Positions 9,258-17,745 of a stretch of 64,000 nucleotides of DNA are shown piece after piece. The position numbers were made by a program, and so were the translations under genes. The stretch lies in assembly GCA_964609085.1 (NCBI GenBank), contig CAZSRZ010000009.1, positions 1 through 64,000 on the forward strand, written 5' to 3'. Numbering within the stretch: position 1 is the first letter of the stretch; the number at the start of each line of letters is the position of its first letter. The notes under the pieces are model-generated. The model searched no databases and was not told where the DNA came from. It worked only from the letters and a program-made list of their open reading frames with translations. The DNA is from JANPLG01 sp964609085. Lineage in GTDB: Bacteria; Armatimonadota; SYMT01.

Positions 9258-10457
9258 ATGCCCCGCCTGTCCCGCCTGCTCCCGTTCGCGCTCGCTGCCC
9301 TGAGTGCGGGCCTCACCATGCCTCGTCCGCAGGCGGCGGAGCCCGGGTCTCCGGACTCCATCCGGTGGCGGAAGACGGTCCTGGACACGCGCTTTCGGTC
9401 GGAAGGGGCCACGATTGGGGACGTCAACGGCGACAAGTATCCGGATGTGCTCACCGGGGATCTCTGGTTCGAAAACCCGCTTTCGACCGGCAAGGAGTGG
9501 AAGCGGCACGAGATCCGCCCTCCCCAGGAGTACAACGGCGCGACAGGCTACAGCAACTGCTTCCTGAACTTCGCCGCGGATGTCGACCGGGACGGGGAAG
9601 TCGACCAGATCGTTGTCGGCTTCCCGGGTGCAAAATCTGTCTGGTACCGCAACCCGGGCAAGGGAGTGGGGTCGTGGACGGAGCACCCCGTAACGGAGAG
9701 CGCCTGCAATGAGAGCCCCATCTTCGCCGACATCGTGGGCGACCGGACGCCAGAGCTGATCACCCCCTTCAAGGAATCACAAATGGCCTACTACTCTCCC
9801 GGCGACCGGCCGCGGGATGGGATGGCTCAGCAGCTCGTCGGTGCGCCGGGACAGCCGGGGGTGCAGCGGTTCAGTCACGGGCTGGGAGCCGGGGACGTGG
9901 ATGGAGACGGACGCGCCGACATCCTCTGCGCGGATGGCTACTATCGGCAGCCACGTGGCCGCGAGACGCTGTGGCAGTTTGTGCCCGCCGCCTTCGGCCC
10001 AGCCTGCGCCCAGATGCACGTCTACGATTTCGACGGCGACGGTGACAGGGATCTCATCTCCAGTTCCGCACATCAGATCGGGATCTGGTGGTATGAGCAG
10101 CGAAAGTCCCCCACTGGGCGCGTGGAGTTCACACAGCACGTGATTGACGACAGTTTTTCGCAGTCGCACTCTCTCGTAATGGCCGACCTGAATCGCGACG
10201 GCCGCCCGGACTTCATTACGGGTAAGCGCTTCTGGGCTCACGGTCCGAACGGCGATGTGAACCCGGCGGACCCAGCCGTGCTGCGGTGGTATGAATTCCG
10301 GCGTGAATCATCGGGCGTGCGCTGGCTTCGTCACGCGATCGACGAAGACTCGGGCGTGGGGACCCACTTCACCGTCGCGGACGTGAACCGAGACCGCCGC
10401 CTGGACATCGCGGTGAGCAACAAGAAGGGCGTCTTCGTCTTCGAACAGGTGCCCTAG
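9258..10457 (+). CDS. Exported FG-GAP/VCBS-repeat beta-propeller protein
   Basis: A 399-residue protein with an N-terminal signal peptide (hydrophobic residues ~5-25, cleavage near PQAAEP) and at least six calcium-loop repeats of the FG-GAP/VCBS type: DVNGDKYPDV, DVDRDGEVDQ, DVDGDGRADI, DFDGDGDRDL, DLNRDGRPDF and DVNRDRRLDI. These build an integrin-like seven-bladed propeller that binds calcium outside the cell. A second protein of the same design lies at 29753-30937. The downstream symporter gene starts 2 bp after the stop, so the two are likely co-transcribed. Confidence 0.85.
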   Translation: MPRLSRLLPFALAALSAGLTMPRPQAAEPGSPDSIRWRKTVLDTRFRSEGATIGDVNGDKYPDVLTGDLWFENPLSTGKEWKRHEIRPPQEYNGATGYSNCFLNFAADVDRDGEVDQIVVGFPGAKSVWYRNPGKGVGSWTEHPVTESACNESPIFADIVGDRTPELITPFKESQMAYYSPGDRPRDGMAQQLVGAPGQPGVQRFSHGLGAGDVDGDGRADILCADGYYRQPRGRETLWQFVPAAFGPACAQMHVYDFDGDGDRDLISSSAHQIGIWWYEQRKSPTGRVEFTQHVIDDSFSQSHSLVMADLNRDGRPDFITGKRFWAHGPNGDVNPADPAVLRWYEFRRESSGVRWLRHAIDEDSGVGTHFTVADVNRDRRLDIAVSNKKGVFVFEQVP

Positions 10458-10459
10458 CC

Positions 10460-11800
10460 ATGACTTCCGGCCCCGCTGAAGCGGAGCCGCGCGGCGTCGG
10501 CCCGCTGAAGCGGATCCCCCTCTACGTCCAGATCCTGGTGGGCATGGCGCTCGGCGTTGTGATGGGCGTCATCCTCGGCCCGCGCGCGGGGTTTCTCGGG
10601 CTGCCGGCGGAGTTGATCCTCCGAATGCTGAGTGCCCTCGCCCCACCGCTCATCCTGGTTGCGGTGATTCAGGCGCTCAGTTCCGCCAACATCTCCGGAC
10701 CGATTGCCGGGAGGCTGGTGCGACTGCTGTTGCTCAACACCGTGGTGGCCATCGCGATCGGCCTCACCGTGGCCAATGTGGTCCGGCCCGGTCAGTGGAG
10801 CAGGCTTGCGCCCGAGCCGAAGAAGCCGCTCTCCGCGCAAGGGGGGACCCCCGAGGAAAAGCGATACCTGGAGTTGGCGGAGAAGTTCAACCTGAAACCG
10901 GCGGCCAAAGAGAAGGACGCCTACCAGCAGTTTCTGGACAACATCCCGGACAGCTTCCTGCGCCCGCTGGTTGAAAACAAGGTGCTCGGAGTCATCCTCA
11001 TCGCGGTCGCTGTGGGGATCGCCCTTCGGCCGCGACGTAATCAGCCGGTCGGGCGGGTTGCCGACCTGGTTGACACGGCCATGGAGGTGATGATCTCGAT
11101 CCTGCACTGGATCGTCGCGCTGGTGCCGCTCGGCGTGTTCGGTAAGGTCGCGTCGATCATCGGAGAGAAGGGCTTCACTGCTTTCCAGGCGCTTGGGGCG
11201 TTCATCATCGCGGTCATCCTGGCGCTGCTCCTCCAGGCCGTCTACTATCTCACCCGCGTCCAGTTCGGGTCGTGGGTCAACCCGCGGCGCCTACTGAGCG
11301 GGTGTCGTGACGCCCTGGTGATGGCCTTCTCAACCGCCAGCTCCACGGCGACGATGCCGGTCACCTACGCCTGCCTGCGCGAGCGCGTGGGCCTGCGGGC
11401 CTCCTCCGCGAATCTGGGCGCGCTGGTCGGAGCCAACTTCAACAACGATGGGACTGCGCTGTACGAGGCGATGTCGGCGCTGTTCATCTCGCAGATGTTG
11501 GGGCAGCAGCTCGACCTTGGGCAGCAGTTCATCGTGGTGGTCACGTCCGTCTTTGCCTCGGTGGGCGCCGCCGGCATCCCGAACGCCGGTCTGGTGACGA
11601 TGACCCTCGTCTTCAACGCGGTCCACCTGCCGACGGACTACATCGCGATCCTGTTGACTGTCGACTGGTTCCTGGATCGGTGCCGAACGGCGATCAATGT
11701 GATGGGGGACATGAACGTGAGCTGCCTGTTGGACGGCAAGGTAAAGGAGACGCCCGAGGAGGCGTCCACCACGGTAATCTCGGAGCCGATCCTGGAGTGA
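10460..11800 (+). CDS. Dicarboxylate/amino acid:cation symporter (SDF/DAACS family)
   Basis: A 446-residue inner-membrane transporter. It has the family's multi-helix N-terminus, then the hallmark binding-site motif NNDGTALYEA (glutamate transporter NMDGTALY loop) in the seventh helix region and the hairpin GAAGIPNAG. The C-terminal segment DWFLDRCRTAINVMGD matches the substrate-binding eighth helix (D and RT positions). It should carry a dicarboxylate or acidic amino acid with sodium or protons. A hydrophilic stretch of about 60 residues lies between the third and fourth helices. It follows the FG-GAP gene by 2 bp. Confidence 0.9.
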   Translation: MTSGPAEAEPRGVGPLKRIPLYVQILVGMALGVVMGVILGPRAGFLGLPAELILRMLSALAPPLILVAVIQALSSANISGPIAGRLVRLLLLNTVVAIAIGLTVANVVRPGQWSRLAPEPKKPLSAQGGTPEEKRYLELAEKFNLKPAAKEKDAYQQFLDNIPDSFLRPLVENKVLGVILIAVAVGIALRPRRNQPVGRVADLVDTAMEVMISILHWIVALVPLGVFGKVASIIGEKGFTAFQALGAFIIAVILALLLQAVYYLTRVQFGSWVNPRRLLSGCRDALVMAFSTASSTATMPVTYACLRERVGLRASSANLGALVGANFNNDGTALYEAMSALFISQMLGQQLDLGQQFIVVVTSVFASVGAAGIPNAGLVTMTLVFNAVHLPTDYIAILLTVDWFLDRCRTAINVMGDMNVSCLLDGKVKETPEEASTTVISEPILE

Positions 11801-11887
11801 GCCTGCTGCGACCTCGCCTCCTGCCGAGGGGTTGGCCCGCCCGGACCGACCCCCCGGTTCACTCCGCCCGCAGGTGACTCCGGAGTA

Positions 11888-11916
11888 TTGAAGGGCGCTT
11901 TAGCGCCCGGTATACT
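11888..11916 (+). promoter_or_regulatory. Promoter of the Uma2 gene with an inverted repeat in its spacer
   Basis: TTGAAG (11888-11893) and TATACT (11911-11916) are separated by exactly 17 bp, a good sigma-70-type pair. The spacer is nearly filled by the perfect inverted repeat GGGCGC-TTTA-GCGCCC (11893-11908). Transcription would start near 11923, giving a leader of about 20 nt with GGAG 8 nt before the ATG. The repeat could be an operator or a terminator of the upstream unit. Confidence 0.6.
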
Positions 11917-11942
11917 CGATCTAGCGATCTGGAGCAGCACGT

Positions 11943-12671
11943 ATGGAAGTCATTCTCAGGCCGGGTTCGGACATCGAGTATCCGGAGAGCGACGGGGAAC
12001 CGATGGCCGAAAACACCCTCCAGTTTGAGTGGATCGTCACGGTCAAGGAAAACCTCGAGCGGCTCTTTTGGGATGATCCGGCGGTCTTCGTCGCGGGGGA
12101 CCTCCTCTGGTACCCGGTTGAGGGCAATAACCGGCTTCGGGTTGCCCCCGATGTGATGGTTGCCTTCGGCCGCCCCAAGGGCCGTCGGGGGGCATACCTG
12201 CAGTGGCGGGAAGGTGACATCCCGCCGCAGGTCGTCTTCGAGATCCTCTCCCCAGGCTATCGTCACGGCGAGCTGATGAACAAGCTGCTCTTCTATCAGT
12301 CCCATGGAGTGGAGGAGTACTACACCTACGACCCCGATACCGGTGAGTTGTTCGGCCTGCTCCGCACGCACGGTCGGCTTGAGCCTGTTTCCGAGATGGA
12401 TGGTTGGACCAGCCCGCGACTCGGCATCCGGTTTGCGGTCGAGGGGCCAGGTCTGGTGCTCTACGGGCCGGATGGGAAAGCGTTTCGCACCTTCCAGGAA
12501 CTCGCCCTCGCGGTCGAGCACGCAGAAAACCGCGCGGGCGAACTGGCCGCGCGGGCGGAAGCCGAAGCCGCGCGGGCGGAGTCCGAGGCCGCACGGGCGG
12601 AGTCCGAGGCCGCACGGGCGGAGAGGCTGGCGGCCAGGCTCCGCGAACTCGGCGTCAGCCTGGAAGAGTGA
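11943..12671 (+). CDS. Uma2 family (DUF820) putative endonuclease
   Basis: A 242-residue protein of the Uma2 family, which has a PD-(D/E)xK nuclease fold. Visible family features are the segment LRVAPDVMVAFG (the Asp of the active site), then VFEILSPGYRHGELMNKLLFYQSHGVEEYYTYDP (Glu and Lys). Biological role is not established; the family is expanded in cyanobacteria, Armatimonadota and related groups. The C-terminal ~50 residues form a charged coiled coil made of a repeating seven-residue unit ARAESEA. The gene stands alone with its own promoter and is convergent with hisB. Confidence 0.88.
   Translation: MEVILRPGSDIEYPESDGEPMAENTLQFEWIVTVKENLERLFWDDPAVFVAGDLLWYPVEGNNRLRVAPDVMVAFGRPKGRRGAYLQWREGDIPPQVVFEILSPGYRHGELMNKLLFYQSHGVEEYYTYDPDTGELFGLLRTHGRLEPVSEMDGWTSPRLGIRFAVEGPGLVLYGPDGKAFRTFQELALAVEHAENRAGELAARAEAEAARAESEAARAESEAARAERLAARLRELGVSLEE
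12549..12632 (+). repeat. 21-bp tandem repeat inside the Uma2 gene (four units)
   Basis: Four adjacent 21-bp units, at 12549, 12570, 12591 and 12612, begin GCGCGGGCGG or GCACGGGCGG and encode the heptad coiled-coil repeat. Units two and three are nearly identical, suggesting recent slippage. Confidence 0.85.
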
Positions 12672-12687
12672 TCGTTGGGCGGGCGTG

Positions 12688-13275
12688 CTACAACACGCCT
12701 TTCGTGCTCGGGACTCCCGTCACACGCTCGTCGAACTGCACGGCTGCATCGAGCGCGCGCGCGAAGGCCTTGAAGGCAGCTTCGACCAGGTGGTGCGCAT
12801 TCTGGCCATGGAACTGATGGATGTGCAGGTTCATCCGCCCGTGGGATGCGACGGCCTGGAAAAACTCCGTCGTCAGCTCGGCATCGAACTCGCCGATCCG
12901 ACGCCGACCGACATCCAGGTTGCTCACCAGGTAGGGACGACCGCTTAGATCCAGGCTCACCAGCACCAGGGCCTCGTCCATCGGCACGGTGGCGCTGCCG
13001 TAACGGCGGATTCCGCGTTTGTCGCCGGCGGCCTCGTGCAGCGCCAGGCCGAGGCAGATGCCCACATCCTCGACGGTGTGATGCTGGTCCACATGCAGAT
13101 CCCCCTCACAGGCCACTTCCAGGGTGAACAGCCCGTGGCGAGCGAAGAGGGTCAGCATATGGTCCAGGAAGCCGACGCCGGTCTGGATCCTCGACTCGCC
13201 GTCGCCGTCCAGCTCCAGCGTGAGCCGTATGGCCGTCTCTGCCGTCCGGCGATCGATCACGGCGTGGCGTGACAT
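12688..13275 (-). CDS. hisB: Imidazoleglycerol-phosphate dehydratase
   Basis: A 195-residue protein, the usual length for the monofunctional enzyme. It removes water from imidazole glycerol phosphate to give imidazole acetol phosphate in histidine biosynthesis. The two metal-binding histidine motifs are intact: DQHHTVEDVGI in the first half and HGQNAHHLVEAAFKA in the second, with GFLDHML near the N-terminus. No phosphatase domain is fused. No other his genes are nearby. It lies on the minus strand just downstream of the O-methyltransferase (19 bp gap), so it may be the last gene of the xerC-hslV-hslU transcript. Confidence 0.96.
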   Translation of the reverse strand: MSRHAVIDRRTAETAIRLTLELDGDGESRIQTGVGFLDHMLTLFARHGLFTLEVACEGDLHVDQHHTVEDVGICLGLALHEAAGDKRGIRRYGSATVPMDEALVLVSLDLSGRPYLVSNLDVGRRRIGEFDAELTTEFFQAVASHGRMNLHIHQFHGQNAHHLVEAAFKAFARALDAAVQFDERVTGVPSTKGVL

Positions 13276-13294
13276 GGTGGTCTACTCCGCCGCC

Positions 13295-13933
13295 TCAAGA
13301 AACGCGAAGCGCGGCGATGATGCCGTCGCGGACGGGGACGAGTTGGAAGACAAAGTCGGAGTCGGCTGACAGCCGACGGGTGAACTCCCGCACACCCTCG
13401 GTGTTCTCGCTCCGATCGGATTCATCAAAGATGGCGCCGTGCCAGATCATGTTGTCGATCAAAATCATGCCACCGACCCGAAGCTTCGACTTCATCACCG
13501 GCAGACTGTCTGGGTAACCGTGTTTGTCGATGTCGTTGAAGAGGATGTCGAAAGGGCCCTCGGTCTCGCTCAGCGTTTGGACCGCCTCGGCCATGTGAAA
13601 GCGCACCAGGTCGGAGTAGCCTGCCGCCTCAACGTTGGTGCGCGCTCGGTCGCTCAGGCCCTGATCCCAGACGGTGTGGTGGACGACTCCCCCCCCGTTC
13701 TCGCGTACGGCCCGCGCGAACCAGAGTGTGCTGTAGCCGTAGCCCGATCCGAGTTCGAAGACGCGGCGGGCACCGATCGCGCGGGCGACCATGTAACAGA
13801 ACTTTCCTGCGGCCGGGCCGATGATGGGGAATCTCGCCTGCCGCGCCTCTTCCTCCATCCGCAGGAGCACCGGGTCGTCGTGCTGGGACAGGCGGGTGTG
13901 ATATTCGCAGATTTGCTCGTAGGTGGCCGGCAT
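13295..13933 (-). CDS. Class I SAM-dependent O-methyltransferase
   Basis: A 212-residue cytoplasmic methyltransferase of the catechol/caffeoyl-CoA O-methyltransferase type. The SAM-binding motif I is VFELGSGYGYSTLWFA; the metal-site and post-motif regions are NDIDKHGYPD and GGMILIDNMIW. The substrate cannot be told. The ATG at 13933 has AAGGAG five bases upstream, better than a longer frame starting at 14035 that would overlap hslU. It begins 31 bp after the hslU stop and precedes hisB, so it is probably part of the same transcript. Confidence 0.85.
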   Translation of the reverse strand: MPATYEQICEYHTRLSQHDDPVLLRMEEEARQARFPIIGPAAGKFCYMVARAIGARRVFELGSGYGYSTLWFARAVRENGGGVVHHTVWDQGLSDRARTNVEAAGYSDLVRFHMAEAVQTLSETEGPFDILFNDIDKHGYPDSLPVMKSKLRVGGMILIDNMIWHGAIFDESDRSENTEGVREFTRRLSADSDFVFQLVPVRDGIIAALRVS

Positions 13934-13964
13934 GGGATCTCCTTGTGGACGCACGCGTGGCGCG

Positions 13965-15383
13965 TCAGAGGATGTATCGCGAAAGTTGCTGGTCGGCCAC
14001 GACGGCGCCAAGCCGCTCGCGGACGAACGCCACATCGATGGTGACCGGGCCGCTCACGTCTTCCGGCGCCCCGAAGGAGAGTTCCTCCAGCAACCGCTCC
14101 ATGAGCGTATGTAGCCGACGGGCGCCGATGTTCTCGGTCGTCTCGTTCACCCGGGTGGCGTAAGCGGCCATCGCGTCAATCGCCTCGGGGGTGAATTCGA
14201 TCTGCACGCCGTCTGTCTCAAGGAGAGCCGCGTACTGCCGGGTGAGGGCATTCTGAGGCTCGGTGAGGATTCGTCGGAAATCCCCTTCCGAGAGGCTGTC
14301 CAGCTCCACGCGGATCGGCAGTCGCCCCTGCAGCTCCGGCAGTAGATCACTCGGCTTGCTGGTGTGAAACGCTCCGGCGGCGATAAACAGCACGAAGTCC
14401 GTGCGGACCGGGCCGAATTTGGTCTGCACGGTGGACCCCTCGATGATGGGGAGCAGGTCGCGCTGCACCCCACCGCGGGAGACGTCCGGACCGGACTCGC
14501 CGCCCCGGCCGGCGATCTTGTCGATCTCGTCCAGGAAGACGATGCCGTCCTGCTCGGCACGGAGGACGGACTCTCGGCGCACCGCATCCTGGTCGATGAG
14601 CTTCCGGGCTTCCTCCTGCACCAGGACCTCCCGCGCTTCGGCGATCGACATCTTGCGTGTCCGCCGGCGTGGCTGCATGACGCTGCCCATCATCTCCTGG
14701 AGGTTGAAGCCCATCTCTTCCATGCCCTGGGGAGAGAAGACCTGCGTGAAGGCTGACGGCGGCGCTTCCTCGACTTCCGTCTCCACCTGGCGATCCTCCA
14801 GGAATCCATTCTTGAGCTGCTCGCGGAATCGGGAGCGGACACGCTCCGCCTGCTCAATGCGCTTCCGGTGCCGCTCCGTCTCCTCGGGTGATGGGGCCGG
14901 GGGTTCGGAGCCGAAGCCGTAGAATCCAGAGGTAGGTGTCTCTTGACGAGGCATTGGGTAGAGCAGATCGAGTAGACGCTCGTCCACCGCGGCCCTGGCG
15001 CGATCCTGCACCTCCGCCAGCTTCTCGGCCTCCACCAGCCGGTAGGCAGCCTGAACGAGATCGCGAACCAGGCTCTCCACATCGCGGCCAACGTAGCCCA
15101 CCTCGGTGAATTTTGTGGCCTCGATCTTGACGAAGGGGGCTCCAGCCAGGCGGGCCAGGCGTCGGGCGATCTCCGTCTTACCCACGCCGGTGGGGCCGAT
15201 CATCAGGATATTCTTGGGAATGACCTCGTCCCGGATGGCGGCAGGGAGGCGCCGGCGGCGGTAGCGGTTGCGGAGGGCAATGGCAACCGCACGCTTAGCG
15301 CGCGCCTGCCCGACGATATAGCGGTCGAGTTCCGCCACGATCTGGCGGGGGGTCATCGCAGAGCCTGATGCGGAGTCGCTCAC
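13965..15383 (-). CDS. hslU: ATP-dependent protease ATPase subunit HslU (ClpY)
   Basis: A 472-residue AAA+ unfoldase that feeds substrates into HslV. It has Walker A GPTGVGKT, the pore loop region GYVGRDVES, Walker B GIVFLDEIDKIAG, the long intermediate domain (residues ~110-235), and ends in LSRYIL, the tail that inserts into HslV to activate it. Translation starts at GTG 15383, overlapping the hslV stop by 4 bp (GTGA), with GGGGGAG just upstream; an internal ATG at 15356 (MTPRQ) is the alternative. Confidence 0.97.
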   Translation of the reverse strand: MSDSASGSAMTPRQIVAELDRYIVGQARAKRAVAIALRNRYRRRRLPAAIRDEVIPKNILMIGPTGVGKTEIARRLARLAGAPFVKIEATKFTEVGYVGRDVESLVRDLVQAAYRLVEAEKLAEVQDRARAAVDERLLDLLYPMPRQETPTSGFYGFGSEPPAPSPEETERHRKRIEQAERVRSRFREQLKNGFLEDRQVETEVEEAPPSAFTQVFSPQGMEEMGFNLQEMMGSVMQPRRRTRKMSIAEAREVLVQEEARKLIDQDAVRRESVLRAEQDGIVFLDEIDKIAGRGGESGPDVSRGGVQRDLLPIIEGSTVQTKFGPVRTDFVLFIAAGAFHTSKPSDLLPELQGRLPIRVELDSLSEGDFRRILTEPQNALTRQYAALLETDGVQIEFTPEAIDAMAAYATRVNETTENIGARRLHTLMERLLEELSFGAPEDVSGPVTIDVAFVRERLGAVVADQQLSRYIL

Positions 15384-15925
15384 GGGGTCTCCCCCAGCAC
15401 TTCAACACTGATCTGATCGTTGGTGTAAATGCACAGGCGAGCCGCGATCGTCAGTGCCTCGCGGGCGATCTCGGGAGCTGAAAGCGCGGAATGGCCCAGC
15501 AGCGCCAACGCAGCCGCATGGGCCAGCGAGCCGCCGGACCCGATGGCGACCGCATCTTCATCCGGCCGCAAAACATCGCCGCCCCCACTGATGACGAAGG
15601 TCTGCCGCGCGTCCGCCACCAGCAACATCGCCTCCAGGCGGCGCAGCATGCGGTCTGTCCGCCAGTCCCGCGCGAAGGCAATGGCCGCGCGTTCCAGATC
15701 CCCGCCCGACTCGCGCAGGTGGCTCTCCACCCGATCGAGCAGCGCCAGAGCGTCCGCGGCCCCGCCCGCGAACCCGGCCAGCACCCGACCCTCGTGGAGC
15801 CGGACCACCTTCCGAGCACCGTGCTTCACGGCATGGTCGCCGAGCGTCACCTGTCCATCGCCCGCCAGGGCAACCAGCCCGGCTCGGCGAACGGCCACGA
15901 TGGTTGTGGACCGCATCCGTTTCAT
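15380..15925 (-). CDS. hslV: ATP-dependent protease peptidase subunit HslV (ClpQ)
   Basis: A 181-residue proteasome beta-type peptidase that forms the double hexamer capped by HslU. A short propeptide MKRMRS precedes TTIVAVRR, so the catalytic N-terminal threonine is Thr7. GDGQVTLGDHAVKHGARKV and GSGGSLAHAAALAL are typical of the family. The start overlaps the xerC stop by 4 bp (ATGA) and the stop overlaps the hslU start by 4 bp, so translation of the three genes is coupled. Confidence 0.97.
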   Translation of the reverse strand: MKRMRSTTIVAVRRAGLVALAGDGQVTLGDHAVKHGARKVVRLHEGRVLAGFAGGAADALALLDRVESHLRESGGDLERAAIAFARDWRTDRMLRRLEAMLLVADARQTFVISGGGDVLRPDEDAVAIGSGGSLAHAAALALLGHSALSAPEIAREALTIAARLCIYTNDQISVEVLGETP

Positions 15926-16875
15926 CGCGCCGTCCCTTCCGCACCACGGCGCGCGCGGGGGTGCGCTGCGGAGTAGACCTTCTTCAGATGCTCCCGCGTC
16001 ACGTGTGTGTAGATCTGTGTGGTGGAGAGGCTGGCATGACCGAGAAGCTCCTGGACCGCCCGAAGGTCCGCGCCGTTCTCGAGCAGGTGGGTCGCGAAGC
16101 TGTGCCGTAGGGCGTGCGGCGTCACTGCCTGACGCAGCGCCGCCGCGGCGACCGTGCGTGTCAGCACATCCCGCACCCCCCTGTCCGTGAGCGGGGTGCC
16201 GTTCTTGTTGAGAAAGAGGGCGGAGGCCGTTGGACCGGCTCGCCGGCGGGACCGAAGGAGTGCCGGTCGCGCTTCCTCCAGGTAGTCACCCAGGGCTTCG
16301 AGCGCCGCCCGGCCCAGGAAGACGGTCCGCTCCTTGTCTCCCTTGCCGACCACGCGCAGAGCACCCCGGCAGCGGATGATGTCATCCACGGCGAGGCCGG
16401 TCAACTCGCTCACGCGCATGCCGCTGCTGTAAAGGGTTTCCAGCAGGGCAGCGTCCCGGCAGCCCAACGGCGTGGCGCGATCCGGCGCGGCGAGTAGGCT
16501 TTCGATCTCGGCGGGGCGCAGGGCGTGCGGCAACGATCTGCCCACACGCGGGGTTGGCAAACCCTCAGCCGGGTTTCGCTGGATCTCCCCGTGGCGCATC
16601 AGGAATCGGAAAAAGCTGCGGATGGCCGCCACCTTCCGCGCCACGGAGCGCCGTGCATACCCGCGCTCGGACAGCGCCACTAGGAATCGTCGGATGTCGT
16701 GGGCGGTCACCTGGGACCAGGAGGTGCACGGAGCCTGTGTGGTCCGGCCGTCCTCCCCGGGATCCAGGAACTCGACGAGTTGGAGAATGTCCTCGCCGTA
16801 GCTCTTGAGCGTCAGCTCCGAGCAGCGCCGCACGGTCTGGAGATGGTGTCGGAAACGGTCGATGGCGGTGAGCAC
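15922..16875 (-). CDS. xerC: Tyrosine recombinase XerC-like
   Basis: A 317-residue tyrosine site-specific recombinase that should resolve chromosome dimers at dif during division. It has an N-terminal SAM-like core-binding domain (residues ~1-100) and a catalytic domain with all active residues: Arg in SSGMRVSELTGL, Lys in VGKGDKERTV, HALRH, GHASLSTTQ and the nucleophile Tyr in IYTHV. The order xerC-hslV-hslU is the same as Bacillus codV-clpQ-clpY. Start is a GTG at 16875. No dif-like site was searched successfully here, and XerD is not in the window. Confidence 0.92.
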   Translation of the reverse strand: MLTAIDRFRHHLQTVRRCSELTLKSYGEDILQLVEFLDPGEDGRTTQAPCTSWSQVTAHDIRRFLVALSERGYARRSVARKVAAIRSFFRFLMRHGEIQRNPAEGLPTPRVGRSLPHALRPAEIESLLAAPDRATPLGCRDAALLETLYSSGMRVSELTGLAVDDIIRCRGALRVVGKGDKERTVFLGRAALEALGDYLEEARPALLRSRRRAGPTASALFLNKNGTPLTDRGVRDVLTRTVAAAALRQAVTPHALRHSFATHLLENGADLRAVQELLGHASLSTTQIYTHVTREHLKKVYSAAHPRARRGAEGTAR

Positions 16876-17333
16876 GGTGGGATGGCCGGATTATAGGCAG
16901 CCCGGCGTGACCGGTCAAACGGCCCGACCGCCTGGGTTTCGACCCGCTGCGTTTCGACTCCGGTCGGACGGCGGCCCCGGCGCCACCCGTGGAACGAGTA
17001 GCATGCACGTTGCCTTCGCCGGCCGCATCTGGTAGTTAACTGGCCTGCGGCTCTCGGGGCGCAGACCAGGTGCCTGCCTGCGCCACACGGCGTCGAACAA
17101 ATAAAATCTCCCCCCAAGAGGAGGAGAGGCGCGTCCGCATGGTAAAATGTGGACGGAGCCTGACAACAGAAAAGGAAGGGGCATGTGCGCGTTACGCCTC
17201 CGCGGTTTCGCAGCACGCGCGACTGGTAAGCCCCAGGCAGGAACTGCTACTATACCTCCTCCGAATTCCGTGCCGGTTCGCCGGTGCGATTAGAACAGCT
17301 CAACGCCAGTTGGGAAGAAAGGAGCCCAAGACG
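16876..17333. other. Intergenic region between xerC and the first PEP-CTERM gene
   Basis: 458 bp between divergent genes. I see AT-richer patches with -10-like hexamers TAAAAT (17102-17107 and 17143-17148) but no matching -35 at proper spacing. A 36-codon reading frame at 17183-17293 has a good AAGGAAGGGG upstream but no recognisable product. No tRNA or riboswitch is evident. Confidence 0.4.
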
Positions 17334-17682
17334 TTGAAAAAAATCCTTATCCTCGCGCTCGGCGCGGTCGGTCTCTTGACCGCCCTCCCGGCGAGTGCCG
17401 AGACCTTCGACTTCTTCGCCNNNNNNNNNNNNNNNNNNNNNNNNNNNNNNNNNNNNNNNNNNNNNNNNNNNNNNNNNNNNNNNNNNNNNNNNNNNNNNNN
17501 NNNNNNNNNNNNNNNNNNNNATCCTCCAGATGAAGGCCGATATCACCGGTGACGGCAGCGTCTCGTGGCAGGGTTGTACGGAGTTCAACTCCGTGGTGAC
17601 CCCGGAGCCGGCTTCGATGGCCCTGGCCCTCGCGGGCCTGGCACCGATCGCAGCCGCGATCCGTCGCCGACGCCGCAAGTAA
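17334..17682 (+). CDS. Small exported PEP-CTERM protein, interrupted by an assembly gap
   Basis: The 5' part (TTG at 17334, AAAGGAG upstream) encodes a lysine-start signal peptide MKKILILALGAVGLLTALP with cleavage near ASAETF. After the 100-N gap the 3' part reads KADITGDGSVSWQGCTE followed by a PEP-CTERM sorting tail: TPEPASMA, a hydrophobic helix, then RRRRRK. The two parts are in different frames across the gap, expected because the N run is a placeholder of unknown true length. The tail closely matches the neighbour at 18054-18668, so these are tandem paralogs. PEP-CTERM tails are normally processed by an exosortase; none is in this window. The junction is inferred. Confidence 0.75.
17421..17520. 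other. Assembly gap (100 N)
   Basis: Exactly 100 undetermined bases lying inside the first PEP-CTERM gene; a standard scaffold placeholder. Confidence 0.99.
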
Positions 17683-17715
17683 ACCGTAAACCGCGAACCA
17701 CTCGTGGTCTTGAAG

Positions 17716-17745
17716 TGGCCGCTCCCTTCGGGGAGCGGCCATTGT
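17716..17745 (+). terminator. Strong hairpin terminator with TTCG loop
   Basis: TGGCCGCTCCC (17716-17726), loop TTCG, GGGAGCGGCCA (17731-17741): an 11-bp perfect stem closed by a stable tetraloop, 33 bp after the stop codon. Only a short T-containing tail (TTGTC) follows. Confidence 0.75.

Noticed and set aside
16915..16965. tRNA-like T-arm (GGGTTTCGACCC) near xerC
   Set aside because: No acceptor stem, anticodon arm or D-arm could be built around it.
17183..17293. 36-residue open frame with a strong ribosome binding site
   Set aside because: Arg/Pro-rich product without signal peptide or motif; no support beyond the AAGGAAGGGG upstream.
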